A DNA stretch of 64,000 bases from Pseudomonas abieticivorans (GTDB taxonomy: Bacteria; Pseudomonadota; Gammaproteobacteria; Pseudomonadales; Pseudomonadaceae), in the NCBI RefSeq assembly GCF_023509015.1, contig NZ_CP094975.1, positions 2,489,501-2,553,500 of the forward strand, written 5' to 3'. The number at the start of each line of letters is the position of its first letter. Position 1 is the first letter of the stretch. The position numbers and the translations under genes are program-made. Shown here one piece after another: positions 1 through 8,281 of the stretch. The notes below the pieces were generated by a model, which saw only the letters and a program-made list of their open reading frames with translations, was not told the origin of the DNA and made no database searches.

Positions 1-39
1 GTCAAGGCCGTTGATTAAAGCTTGATCTGGCGCAATACC

Positions 40-73
40 AAAAACCCCGGTGCTGGTTAGGCTGGGGTTTTTT
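40..73 (+). terminator. Rho-independent terminator of an upstream gene
   Basis: A 9-bp stem (AAAAACCCC at 40-48 with GGGGTTTTT at 64-72) closes a 15-nt loop and runs into six T. It can act on both strands because the A-run gives T on the other side. It probably ends a + strand gene lying to the left of the window. Confidence 0.75.
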
Positions 74-196
74 ATTTCCTGTGAAACCCGACCAAAGGCT
101 CTAAATAGGCGGTCCACCTACGACCAACGTAGCGCGCCGATTTTTTTTGAAGTCACTAGACTGCGCACTTGCTTCCGTTACCCGAGATAACAATCC

Positions 197-1690
197 ATGT
201 ACCGTGACCGTATCCGTTTAGCTTCCTTGCAAGACAAGGTGATGAGTGCGGCCGACGCCGCTGCCCTGATTCAGGACGGCATGACCGTCGGCATGAGCGG
301 CTTCACCCGCGCAGGCGAAGCCAAGGCCGTGCCCCACGCACTGGCTGAACGGGCCAAGCAGACCCCTTTGCAAATCACCCTGATGACCGGCGCAAGCCTG
401 GGCAACGACCTCGACAAGCAGCTCACCGAAGCCGGCGTGCTGGCCCGACGCATGCCATTCCAGGTCGACAGCACCCTGCGTAAGGCGATCAACGACGGCA
501 AGGTGATGTTTATCGACCAGCACCTGTCCGATACCGTCGAGCAACTGCGCAACCGCCAGATCAAGGCCGTGGACCTGGCCGTGATCGAATGCGTTGCCAT
601 CACCGAGGAAGGCCACCTGGTGCTCAGCACCTCGGTCGGCAACTCCGCCAGCTTCGCCATCCTGGCCAAGGAAGTGATCATCGAGATCAACCTGTCCCAG
701 CCGCTGGAGCTCGAAGGCCTGCACGACATCTATATCCCCAGCTACCGCCCCACCCGCCTGCCGATCCCGGTACTCAAGGCCGACAGCCACATCGGCAATA
801 CCGCGGTGCAGATCGACCCGGCCAAGATCGTTGGCATCGTCATCAGCAACCAGGCCGACTCGCCCTCCACGGTGCTGCCGCCCGACATGGAAACCCAGGC
901 CATCGCCAACCACCTGGTCGAGTTCTTCAAGAACGAAGTGCGCGAAGACCGCCTGACCAACAGCCTGATGCCGCTGCAAGCCGGCATCGGCACCATCGCC
1001 AACGCGGTGATGCACGGCCTGCTGGACTCACCGTTCAGCGACATGACCATGTACTCCGAAGTGCTGCAGGATTCGACCTTCGACCTGTTCGACGCCGGCA
1101 AGCTGAGCTTCGCCTCGGGCAGCTCCATGACCCTGTCGGCAAAAAAACATGAAGAAGTATTCAGCGACTTCAGCCGCTACAAATCCCGGCTGGTGCTGCG
1201 CCCGCAGGAGATCTCCAACCACCCCGAGGTGATCCGTCGCCTGGGTATCATCGGCATCAACACCGCGCTTGAGTTCGACCTGTACGGCAACGTCAACTCC
1301 ACCCACGTGTGTGGCACCCGCATGATGAACGGCATCGGCGGCTCGGGTGACTTCGCCCGCAACGCGCACCTGGCGATCTTCGTCACCAAGTCCATCGCCA
1401 AGGGCGGCGCGATCTCCAGCGTCGTGCCCATGGTCAGCCACGTCGACCATACCGAGCACGATGTCGACATCCTGGTAACCGAGCAGGGCTTGGCCGACCT
1501 GCGCGGCCTAGCGCCCCGCGAAAGAGCACGGGTGATCATCGACAACTGCGTGCACCCCGACTACCGCGACGCACTCAACCAGTACTTCACCGCGGCCTGT
1601 GCGAAGGGCGGGCACACCCCGCACATCCTGCGCGATGCACTGGCCTGGCACGACAACCTGGAAACAACCGGGCGCATGCTGGCGGTGTAG
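197..1690 (+). CDS. Acetyl-CoA hydrolase / succinyl-CoA:acetate CoA-transferase family protein
   Basis: A 497-residue cytosolic protein of the acetyl-CoA hydrolase/transferase family, which moves or removes CoA between short-chain acyl groups such as acetate, succinate and propionate through a glutamyl-CoA intermediate. The family hallmarks are visible: the N-terminal 'GMTVGMSGFTRAGEAKAVP' segment, the middle 'EINLSQPLELEGLHDIYIP' stretch and the C-terminal 'NGIGGSGDFARNAHLAI' glycine loop, with 'VTEQGLADLRGL' near the end. Length is normal for the family. The ATG at 197 is the first in frame. It stands alone between terminator-like hairpins. Hydrolase versus succinate-dependent transferase cannot be decided by eye. 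Confidence 0.9.
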   Translation: MYRDRIRLASLQDKVMSAADAAALIQDGMTVGMSGFTRAGEAKAVPHALAERAKQTPLQITLMTGASLGNDLDKQLTEAGVLARRMPFQVDSTLRKAINDGKVMFIDQHLSDTVEQLRNRQIKAVDLAVIECVAITEEGHLVLSTSVGNSASFAILAKEVIIEINLSQPLELEGLHDIYIPSYRPTRLPIPVLKADSHIGNTAVQIDPAKIVGIVISNQADSPSTVLPPDMETQAIANHLVEFFKNEVREDRLTNSLMPLQAGIGTIANAVMHGLLDSPFSDMTMYSEVLQDSTFDLFDAGKLSFASGSSMTLSAKKHEEVFSDFSRYKSRLVLRPQEISNHPEVIRRLGIIGINTALEFDLYGNVNSTHVCGTRMMNGIGGSGDFARNAHLAIFVTKSIAKGGAISSVVPMVSHVDHTEHDVDILVTEQGLADLRGLAPRERARVIIDNCVHPDYRDALNQYFTAACAKGGHTPHILRDALAWHDNLETTGRMLAV

Positions 1691-1740
1691 GCCGGAACAG
1701 TTGGCGACTGATGCAAGTGCATTTGCATCAGTTTGCCGGC
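1691..1740 (+). terminator. Hairpin after the CoA-transferase gene, possible terminator
   Basis: ACTGATGCAA (1707-1716) pairs perfectly with TTGCATCAGT (1723-1732) over a 6-nt loop, and GCCGG (1691-1695) can pair with CCGGC (1736-1740) as an outer stem. There is no T-run after it, so it may be a Rho-dependent end or a 3' stabilising hairpin. Confidence 0.4.
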
Positions 1741-2011
1741 CTACCAAATGATTCTGAATAAAACTGTACTGCTGTACCGGTCGATTCCCGCCTTTTTCCC
1801 CCTCCAAATAACCCTCATTGTACAAAAATGCGCCAATACGGTGCAGACCAGTACAGTTGCCTCATTTTTGATCACAACAGTGCTCATAAACAGTTAACTG
1901 GACCATCACAATTGAAGTGAACTGTGCCTGCAAATAGTGACGCGAGTGGAGGATCATTGATCTCAGTTAAAACCACTACCTAAACCCGCCACAAGCGGAA
2001 GGACGTCAACC
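1741..2011 (+). promoter_or_regulatory. Leader and operator-like motifs upstream of DUF1127 gene
   Basis: This non-coding stretch before the first DUF1127 gene holds repeated GTACAG-type motifs: AACTGTAC at 1762-1769, CTGTACCGG at 1772-1780, CAGTACAGTT at 1849-1858, and CTGGACCAT at 1898-1906. Similar words recur upstream of the second DUF1127 gene. They look like half-sites of one regulator. I cannot place -35/-10 boxes with confidence. Confidence 0.45.
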
Positions 2012-2227
2012 ATGGAACGTACACTCAGTTCCGACCTGCAATTCTCCAGCACCACCGAAACCAGCCAAGCTGCACTGCCTCTGCGCCTGCTCGCCAACCT
2101 GATGTTGTGGCAGCGCCGCATCTCCAGCCGCCATCAATTGGCCCGTCTGGATGCTCGCCTGCTGGCCGACGCCGGTATCAGCGAAGCACAACGTTGCGAA
2201 GAGCTGAGCAAGCCTTTCTGGCGTTAA
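2012..2227 (+). CDS. DUF1127 domain-containing small protein
   Basis: A 71-residue basic protein. The last ~45 residues carry the DUF1127 (YjiS-like) pattern: a tryptophan-arginine stretch 'LWQRRISSRHQLARLDARLLADAGIS' followed by 'RCEELSKPFWR'. Known members are tiny arginine-rich proteins linked to RNA turnover and to phosphate or carbon metabolism in alphaproteobacteria; the role here is unknown. GGAAGGA precedes the ATG at a good distance. A terminator follows directly, so it is monocistronic. A second member of the family lies 270 bp downstream with the same KPFWR ending. Confidence 0.85.
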   Translation: MERTLSSDLQFSSTTETSQAALPLRLLANLMLWQRRISSRHQLARLDARLLADAGISEAQRCEELSKPFWR

Positions 2228-2284
2228 TGCTGGACTAGCTGGCCCCTGGACGCGCAGTCCTCTCGCCAGCCTCTAATTTGTAAA

Positions 2285-2321
2285 ACAAAGCCCGTCGCAG
2301 GTTACTGCCGACGGGCTTTGT
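2285..2321 (+). terminator. Rho-independent terminator of first DUF1127 gene
   Basis: A perfect 13-bp stem (2285-2297 with 2309-2321, core AAAGCCCGTCG / CGACGGGCTTT) with an 11-nt loop, followed by TCGTTTC. It separates the two DUF1127 genes into independent transcripts. Confidence 0.8.
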
Positions 2322-2365
2322 CGTTTCTGCGGCGCAGGATGGGCGGGCATACAATTGTTATACCC

Positions 2366-2440
2366 ACGGACAGGTACAGTTTTAATTAATCAATAATTGA
2401 ACCAGTACAATATTGCATACCTGTATCTGTTATGGTCCTG
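2366..2440 (+). promoter_or_regulatory. Promoter/operator region of second DUF1127 gene
   Basis: GGTACAGTTTT (2373-2383), CCAGTACAAT (2402-2411) and ACCTGTATC...TTATGGTCC (2419-2438) repeat the CTGTAC / GGTCC words seen before the first DUF1127 gene. This suggests that one GntR/MocR-like or other repressor controls both. Inference from motif recurrence only. Confidence 0.4.
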
Positions 2441-2498
2441 CTTCGGCAGCGGAACATGGTGCCTTCAAGGCCATTTTGGCCCGAAAAGGACTGCCGCC

Positions 2499-2672
2499 AT
2501 GATCCGCACACTCAAGAATCTACTGACTCGCGTACTGCGCCGACTCAATCAGTTACATGAAACTTCTCGCACCAGACGGTTACTCTCGGAACTAAATGAG
2601 CAACAATTGTCTGACATCGGCGTCAGCCATGCCGATCGCATGGCCGAGCTCGAAAAACCCTTCTGGCGCTGA
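2499..2672 (+). CDS. DUF1127 domain-containing small protein (second copy)
   Basis: A 57-residue arginine-rich protein with the DUF1127 pattern 'LHETSRTRRLLSELNEQQLSDIGVS' and the ending 'ELEKPFWR', the same as its upstream neighbour. A longer in-frame reading starts at 2397, but AAAAGGA lies 8 bases before the ATG at 2499, and the extra N-terminal residues do not resemble the family, so 2499 is chosen. Function unknown. Confidence 0.8.
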   Translation: MIRTLKNLLTRVLRRLNQLHETSRTRRLLSELNEQQLSDIGVSHADRMAELEKPFWR

Positions 2673-2783
2673 GCACCGCACCAGAGGCAAGGGGCGGGCA
2701 GGCCAGGACGTGGCGTAACAGGCGCAAGTAGCGTCTGACCTACGTAAGTCGGTCAAATAATGTCCATGTACAGGAGATTCATC

Positions 2784-3101
2784 ATGTCCCGTTCCCACCT
2801 GCTGGGCGCAACACTGCTGCTGGCCATGGCTACCGGCGCGCAAGCCTCGAGCTTCGTGGTCACCACCGACGCCGTCGTGCGCGCGGTCAACGCCTCTTCC
2901 AATGCCACCTCCGACGCCTCGTCGTCGCTGCGTGACAAAAAAATCATCCGTGAAGCGCGCGATGACGCTGCCAGCTTCGTGGCCAGCAACGGTGATATCC
3001 GTGGCGTGAAACTGGAAAGTGCTTTTGCCGAGATCCGTCGCAGCGCCCCAACGCTTGAGGCCTCGGATGAACAGTTGGCCCAAGCCATCCTGGCCATCTG
3101 A
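2784..3101 (+). CDS. DUF2388 domain-containing secreted protein, copy 1
   Basis: A 105-residue protein with a clear Sec signal peptide (residues 1-21, cleavage after ATGAQA). The mature part carries the DUF2388 pattern: 'SSFVVTTDAVVRAV', a Ser-rich stretch, 'KIIREARDDAASFVASNGDIRG', and the closing 'DEQLAQAILAI'. An ATG at 2760 is in frame, but AGGAG at 2772-2776 and the signal peptide fix the start at 2784. DUF2388 proteins commonly occur as tandem paralogues in pseudomonads; no function is known to me. It heads a four-gene cluster with two more DUF2388 genes and a DUF4105 gene. Confidence 0.85.
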   Translation: MSRSHLLGATLLLAMATGAQASSFVVTTDAVVRAVNASSNATSDASSSLRDKKIIREARDDAASFVASNGDIRGVKLESAFAEIRRSAPTLEASDEQLAQAILAI

Positions 3102-3169
3102 TCAGCCGCTATGTTCGCGCATGCCTGGCCTGCGCATTCCACTCGCCTTGGCAGCAGGTTGGAGCGCTT

Positions 3170-3475
3170 TTGAGTCCTATGCGTTATGTGTTTTCAGTAC
3201 TATTGGCCCTGTGTTGGTCTGCGTCGAGCCAAGCCTTCGACCTTACGACGCAGAACCTTGTCGTCAGTGGCTACGTCACCAGTCAAGTGACCAAGGCGCC
3301 CTTCGACAGAAAGCTGTTAATTGCCGCGCAGGACGACGCTGCAGCGTTCATTGCCACTGATGGCCAACTGAGAGGGGCACGGCTGGAATCTGCGCTGCAC
3401 TATCTGCGGCACAATTCACCGACGCTTCAAGCCAGCGACACGGAACTGGCGCAGGCCATACTCGCTCAATATTGA
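3170..3475 (+). CDS. DUF2388 domain-containing secreted protein, copy 2 (divergent)
   Basis: A 101-residue DUF2388 paralogue with a signal peptide (cleavage near WSASSQA). It keeps 'LLIAAQDDAAAFIATDGQLRGARLE' and 'DTELAQAILAQY' but lacks the Ser/Thr-rich insert of copies 1 and 3 and has NLVVSGY instead. The start is probably TTG at 3170, because GGAG lies at 3161-3164 with 5-base spacing; the in-frame ATG at 3179 is possible but has the site 14 bases away. Copy 3 begins 24 bases after its stop. Confidence 0.8.
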   Translation: MSPMRYVFSVLLALCWSASSQAFDLTTQNLVVSGYVTSQVTKAPFDRKLLIAAQDDAAAFIATDGQLRGARLESALHYLRHNSPTLQASDTELAQAILAQY

Positions 3476-3499
3476 TATCCGCTTTTCTGGAGACCCCCC

Positions 3500-3820
3500 A
3501 TGCGTACCCCGCTGATTGCCGCCACCCTCGGCCTGCTGTTGCTGGCCGACGTGGCTCAGGCACACACCCTTGTGGAAACCAGTAACATCATCGTTCGCGC
3601 CTTTGGCCGCTCGATCAATTTCACCTCCGACACCACCACCTCGGTACGTGACTCCAAAGTGGTTGTAGAAGCCAAGGACGACGCCGCCAGCTTCGTCGCC
3701 AGCAACGGTGATATCCGTGGCTCGCAACTGGAAGCCGCCTTCGCCACCCTGCGTACCCGCGTGCCGGAGGCCCAAGGCGCCAGCGACCAGGACCTCGCCG
3801 AAGCCATCCTCGCACTGTGA
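3500..3820 (+). CDS. DUF2388 domain-containing secreted protein, copy 3
   Basis: A 106-residue protein with a signal peptide (residues 1-21, cleavage after DVAQA). The mature sequence 'NIIVRAFGRSINFTSDTTTS' then 'VVEAKDDAASFVASNGDIRG' is very close to copy 1. TCTGGAGAC precedes the ATG. Its TGA overlaps the GTG start of the next gene (GTGA at 3817-3820), which points to translational coupling with the DUF4105 protein. Confidence 0.85.
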   Translation: MRTPLIAATLGLLLLADVAQAHTLVETSNIIVRAFGRSINFTSDTTTSVRDSKVVVEAKDDAASFVASNGDIRGSQLEAAFATLRTRVPEAQGASDQDLAEAILAL

Positions 3821-5778
3821 GGTGGCCTGGCGCCTGGCTACTGGCTTGCGGGTTGCTGATGGTCGGCAACCCCGCATCCGCCGCACTGCAGTTGCACCTT
3901 CAGACTGATGGCCTGAACGCGCAGCAGCAGCAAGCCAGCCAGGCGCTGCTTGACGAAGCGATGCGCGACCTGCCGCCACGCTTCGTCGAGCAACTGGACC
4001 GGCGCATCGACGTCAGTTGGACGTCGCACATGCCTAGCAATGCCTACGGCCAGGCGTCCGCGGTCTCCAGCCTGGACCTGAACATAAGCCTGCTGCCCAG
4101 CCTCACCGATGGCAGCGCCGCCACCACCAAGACCAATCGCCCCCACGGCACCGTGCGCGAAGAACTATTGGCGACCGTGCTGCATGAACTGACCCATATC
4201 TACGACCGCGCGCGCCTTTGGCCCGATGACCAGCGCACGCTGTTTGCCCGTTGCAAGCGTTATGACAGCAGCATGGGCAAGGTCGGCCTGCCCAGCGAAT
4301 GCCGCGGCCAGACCGACCGCCGCTTCACCCTCAGCGACGACCCGCGCTTGCTCGACCTGGCCGGCTGGCCACAATCGGTCGGCACCCGTGGCGATCGTCA
4401 GCAACAGAACCGCCAGATCGTGCGCAGCCCCGATATCTACGAAACCACCAGCCCGCTGGAATTCGTGGCAGTGAACATGGAGTACTTCCTGCTCGACCCG
4501 GCCTACGCCTGCCGTCGGCCCGAGCTGTACGAATACTACAAGGCACATTTTGGCTGGGCACCGCCGAACAAAGAGACATGCCCCACCACCTACCCATTCC
4601 TGAACGCCGGTAACGACTTTGGCCGCACCCCCTTGGGCGAGATCGACCCCGAGCGCGTGTACGAAGTGGACTACCTGCTGGCCGAAGCCAACCAGGAATG
4701 GGTCAGCCGTTGGGGCCACAGCATGCTGCGCCTGGTGATCTGCGCGCCAGGGCGCCCACGCGGGCCTGATTGCCGGCTGGACCTGGACCGCAGCCTGGTG
4801 CTGTCGTACCGCGCGTTCGTCAATGACGTGCAACTGTCCACCTGGAGTGGCCTGACCGGGGGCTACCCGTCGCGGCTGTTCGTGCTGCCGCTGGGCCAGG
4901 TGATCGACGAGTACACCAAGACCGAGTTGCGCAGCCTGGCCTCGGTGCCGCTCAAGCTGACCCGCGCCGAGATCGAGTCGCTGGTGCGCCATGCCGCCGA
5001 GATGCACTGGAGCTACGACGGCAACTATTATTTCGTGTCCAACAACTGTGCGGTCGAGACCCTCAAGCTGCTGCGCGCCGGCACCAACAACCCTAAGCTG
5101 GCCGACCTGGACAGTATTGTGCCCAACGGTCTGCTCAAGGTGTTGGAAGCCCGAGGCATGGCAGATGCCAGCGTGCTCGATGACAAGAAGAGGGCACTGC
5201 GCCTGGGTTATCACTTCGACTCTTACCGCGATCGCTACCAGGCCATGTTCGATGTCCTGAAAAAGCGCTTGCCGATCCCACAGGCCAAGGTCGAAGACTG
5301 GCTGGAGTTGCCAGCCGAGAAGCGCCGGCCCTGGTTCGCCCAGGCCGACCTGCGTGCCAGCGCGGCGATGTTGCTACTGGAGCAGGCCAGCTTTCGCCGG
5401 CAATTGCTGGTGGCCCAGGAAGAGGTGAAAAAGCGCTACCTGGCCGGCCGCGACCAGGGCGACAACAGCCTGGCCAGTGCCAACAAGACCTTGCAGGCGA
5501 TCCTTGCCAATAGCGGCTTCCTCAGCCGCCCGGCCGAACTGCTCGACAGCGGCGGCTACGGCTTGCCGCAGAAGGCCGAATGGCAGCGCCTGGAATCGGA
5601 AAGCAGCGAGCGCCAGAAACAACTGCAAAGCCTGAGCGTGGACCTGGACAAGGAGGTACGCGCCTTGCTCGAGCCATCGCGCGCCGCCGAGATTGCCGCC
5701 AGCGAAGAAAACCTCAAGCAGATGAGCGAACACCTACGCGCACTGCACAAGGCTGCAGGCGGGATTGAGTTGCCCTGA
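3817..5778 (+). CDS. Periplasmic DUF4105 (Lnb-N-like) protein with HELTH motif
   Basis: A 653-residue protein with a signal peptide (residues 1-22, cleavage after NPASA). The N-terminal half carries H123-E-L-T-H127, a zincin-type HExxH signature within 'LATVLHELTHIYDRA'. The middle resembles DUF4105: 'WGHSMLRL' with H301 and 'FVSNNCAVETLKLL' with C411, a layout like permuted papain-fold enzymes. The last ~150 residues are charged and helical, probably coiled coil. DUF4105 has been linked in Bacteroides to lipoprotein N-acylation (Lnb); the role in a pseudomonad is unknown. The GTG start overlaps the previous stop, and it is cotranscribed with three secreted DUF2388 proteins. Confidence 0.75.
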   Translation: MRWPGAWLLACGLLMVGNPASAALQLHLQTDGLNAQQQQASQALLDEAMRDLPPRFVEQLDRRIDVSWTSHMPSNAYGQASAVSSLDLNISLLPSLTDGSAATTKTNRPHGTVREELLATVLHELTHIYDRARLWPDDQRTLFARCKRYDSSMGKVGLPSECRGQTDRRFTLSDDPRLLDLAGWPQSVGTRGDRQQQNRQIVRSPDIYETTSPLEFVAVNMEYFLLDPAYACRRPELYEYYKAHFGWAPPNKETCPTTYPFLNAGNDFGRTPLGEIDPERVYEVDYLLAEANQEWVSRWGHSMLRLVICAPGRPRGPDCRLDLDRSLVLSYRAFVNDVQLSTWSGLTGGYPSRLFVLPLGQVIDEYTKTELRSLASVPLKLTRAEIESLVRHAAEMHWSYDGNYYFVSNNCAVETLKLLRAGTNNPKLADLDSIVPNGLLKVLEARGMADASVLDDKKRALRLGYHFDSYRDRYQAMFDVLKKRLPIPQAKVEDWLELPAEKRRPWFAQADLRASAAMLLLEQASFRRQLLVAQEEVKKRYLAGRDQGDNSLASANKTLQAILANSGFLSRPAELLDSGGYGLPQKAEWQRLESESSERQKQLQSLSVDLDKEVRALLEPSRAAEIAASEENLKQMSEHLRALHKAAGGIELP

Positions 5779-6092
5779 TAGACCGCGTTGCCTGGTTCGC
5801 GGACGAATCCGCTCCTACGGGAGCGGCGGTTCATCCGCGTAAAACCCACCACTCATTCAGATACATACCTCCGGTCGGCAAACCCACATCGAAAGCTGGC
5901 TGAAAGCTTCGCCCATTAGCATCGCCCCACCACCGGCACAGACCGGCTGATTCAAAAACAACAATGGTGATCCTGATGTCCTGCGCTTCCCGTCCCGTCG
6001 CTGCACCCGCCTGCCTATTCCACGCCCTCGTCGCATTGCGCTGAACCCACCCGTTCGCCCTGCCTTCGTAGCCCCTGGCCTGGAGTATTACC
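5779..6092. other. Intergenic region with one REP element and the citMHS leader
   Basis: These 314 bases hold a REP copy near the left end and presumably the promoter of the citrate transporter gene. Readings on either strand have no family features. I see no other structure and no convincing -35/-10 pair. Confidence 0.6.
5796..5840. repeat. REP element
   Basis: TTCGCGGACGAATCCGCTCC and a degenerate inverted partner (GGAGCGGCGGTTCATCCGCG) flank a short loop. It belongs to the same family as the copies near 33.3, 37.5, 46.3, 46.4, 55.9 and 59.8 kb. Confidence 0.8.
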
Positions 6093-7400
6093 ATGCTGAC
6101 TTTCCTTGGCTTTGCCATGGTTATCACCTTCATGTTCCTGATCATGACCAAGCGCCTGTCGGCCTTGATCGCCTTGATCGTGATCCCGATTCTGTTCGCG
6201 CTGTTCGGCGGGTTCGCGCCCAAGATCGGCCCGATGATGCTCGAGGGCATCACCAAGCTTGCGCCCACCGGCGTAATGCTGATGTTCGCCATCCTCTACT
6301 TTGCCTTGATGATCGACTCCGGCCTGTTCGACCCGGCCGTGCGCAAGATCCTCAAGTTGGTCAAGGGCGACCCGCTGAAGGTCTCGGTGGGTACCGCGGT
6401 GCTGGCCCTGGTGGTATCACTGGACGGTGACGGCGCCACTACCTACATGATCTGCGTGGCCGCCATGCTGCCGCTGTACAGCCGCATCGGCATGAGCCCG
6501 CGGATCATGGCCGGCTTGATTATCCTGGCTGGCGGGGTGATGAACATGACTCCTTGGGGCGGCCCTACCGCCCGGGCGGCCAGCGCCCTGCATGTCGACC
6601 CCTCGGACATCTTCGTGCCGATGATCCCGGCCATGCTCGCCGGCGTCGTCGCCATCCTGGCCATCGCCTACTTCTACGGCAAACGCGAGCGGGCCCGCCT
6701 GGGCGAACTGCACTTGGCCGGCGATGAAGTCGACCACAACGAGATCAGCGTGTCGCAGTTCCCCGAGGCGCGTCGGCCTAAACTGATCTGGTTCAACGGC
6801 GCCCTGACCCTGGCACTGATGGCCGCCCTGATCGCCGGCCTGCTGCCGCTGCCGGTGCTGTTCATGATTGCCTTCAGCATCGCGATGATCGTCAACTATC
6901 CTTGCCTGCAAATGCAAAAGGACCGCATCGCCGCCCACTCCGGCAGCGTGCTGGCGGTAGTCGGGCTGATTTTCGCGGCCGGTATCTTTACCGGTATCCT
7001 GTCGGGCACCGGCATGGTCGACGCCATGTCCAAAAGCCTGTTGGCGGTCATCCCCGAAGCCCTCGGCCCGTACCTGGCAGTCATCACTGCGCTGGTTAGC
7101 ATGCCGTTCACCTTCTTCATGTCCAACGATGCCTTCTACTACGGCGTGTTGCCGGTGTTGGCGGAGGCGGCCAGCCACTACGGCATCAGCGCCGTGGAAA
7201 TGGCCCGCGCCTCGATCGTCGGCCAGCCGGTGCACCTGCTCAGCCCACTGGTACCCTCGACGTACCTGTTGGTGGCATTGGCCGGTATCGAATTTGGCGA
7301 TCACCAGCGCTTCACCCTGAAGTGGGCAGTGCTGGTATGCCTGTGCATAATGTTCGCCGCGCTGCTGCTGGGCACGTTCCCGTTGTTCAGCAGCCTGTAA
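6093..7400 (+). CDS. CitMHS family citrate-divalent metal:H+ symporter
   Basis: A 435-residue polytopic membrane protein of the CitMHS family, which imports citrate as a complex with Mg2+, Ca2+ or similar ions together with protons. Recognisable segments are 'VVSLDGDGATTYMICVAAMLPLY', 'GGVMNMTPWGGPTARAASAL' and 'MPFTFFMSNDAFYYGVLPVL', all highly conserved in the family. About 11-12 hydrophobic helices are visible and the length is normal. TGGAG lies before the ATG. It is followed 69 bases later by a terC-like gene on the same strand. The metal preference cannot be read from sequence. Confidence 0.88.
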   Translation: MLTFLGFAMVITFMFLIMTKRLSALIALIVIPILFALFGGFAPKIGPMMLEGITKLAPTGVMLMFAILYFALMIDSGLFDPAVRKILKLVKGDPLKVSVGTAVLALVVSLDGDGATTYMICVAAMLPLYSRIGMSPRIMAGLIILAGGVMNMTPWGGPTARAASALHVDPSDIFVPMIPAMLAGVVAILAIAYFYGKRERARLGELHLAGDEVDHNEISVSQFPEARRPKLIWFNGALTLALMAALIAGLLPLPVLFMIAFSIAMIVNYPCLQMQKDRIAAHSGSVLAVVGLIFAAGIFTGILSGTGMVDAMSKSLLAVIPEALGPYLAVITALVSMPFTFFMSNDAFYYGVLPVLAEAASHYGISAVEMARASIVGQPVHLLSPLVPSTYLLVALAGIEFGDHQRFTLKWAVLVCLCIMFAALLLGTFPLFSSL

Positions 7401-7469
7401 GGCAAGCGATTCATCCCAACCCGGGCGCGCCGCTCAAGCGTGCCCCGTTAAACGCTCGAAGGAATACAC

Positions 7470-8237
7470 ATGGAATGGCTGACCAACCCGGAAATCTGGG
7501 TTGCCTTTTTTACCCTCACCGCACTCGAGATCGTGCTGGGCATCGACAACATCATCATGATCTCGATTTTGGTCAGCCGCATGCCCAAGCACATGCAGCC
7601 ACGCACGCGGCTGTTCGGCCTGGCGCTGGCCATGGTCACCCGGATCCTGTTGCTGCTGTCGATCACTTGGGTGATGCGCCTCACCGCCGACCTGTTCGTG
7701 GTGTTCGGCCAGGGTATTTCCGGGCGCGACCTGATCCTGTTCTTCGGCGGCCTGTTCCTGCTGTGGAAAAGCTCCCAGGAAATCTACCACGGCCTGGAAG
7801 GTGAGGAAGAAACCACTGATGAGCCCTCTGGCAAGGGCGGCAATTTCTTGTACACCATCATCCAGATCGCGATCATCGACATCGTGTTCTCGCTGGACTC
7901 GGTGATTACCGCAGTCGGCATGGTGTCGCACGTTCCCGTCATGATCGCCGCCATTGTCGTCGCAGTGCTGGTGATGATGCTGTGTGCGGGCACCATCAGC
8001 AATTTCATCGACAAGCACCCTTCGCTGAAGATGCTGGCCCTGTCGTTCTTGATCGTGGTGGGTACCGTGCTGATCGCCGAATCCTTCGAAGTGCACGTGC
8101 CAAAGGGCTACGTCTACTTCGCCATGGCTTTCTCGCTGGCGGTCGAGGCCATCAACATCAAGATGCGCACTGCAATGGCGAAAAAGAAAAAACTCACGGA
8201 CCCCGTGAAACTACGCAAGGATGTTCCGGGTCAATAG
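7470..8237 (+). CDS. TerC family integral membrane protein
   Basis: A 255-residue protein with about seven membrane helices. The family marks are 'EIVLGIDNIIMISILVSRMP' near the N terminus and 'IIDIVFSLDSVITAVGM' in the middle; the paired acidic residues within helices are typical of TerC. Members are linked to tellurite resistance, metal (especially Mn2+) export and metallation of secreted proteins. GAAGGAA precedes the ATG. There is no CBS or CorC domain, so this is the short form. A terminator follows at once. Confidence 0.88.
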   Translation: MEWLTNPEIWVAFFTLTALEIVLGIDNIIMISILVSRMPKHMQPRTRLFGLALAMVTRILLLLSITWVMRLTADLFVVFGQGISGRDLILFFGGLFLLWKSSQEIYHGLEGEEETTDEPSGKGGNFLYTIIQIAIIDIVFSLDSVITAVGMVSHVPVMIAAIVVAVLVMMLCAGTISNFIDKHPSLKMLALSFLIVVGTVLIAESFEVHVPKGYVYFAMAFSLAVEAINIKMRTAMAKKKKLTDPVKLRKDVPGQ

Positions 8238-8258
8238 CCGCGCATCAAGCTCGCCAGC

Positions 8259-8281
8259 AAGGAGCCCTCTGCGGCTCCTTT
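8259..8281 (+). terminator. Rho-independent terminator of terC-like gene
   Basis: AAGGAGCC (8259-8266) pairs with GGCTCCTT (8273-8280) over a 6-nt loop, followed by TGCTGTTTTG. It ends the citMHS-terC transcript. Confidence 0.7.

Noticed and set aside
5831..6292. A 153-codon minus-strand frame at the start of citMHS
   Set aside because: Half of it is antisense to citMHS and the rest crosses the intergenic leader; no signal for translation.
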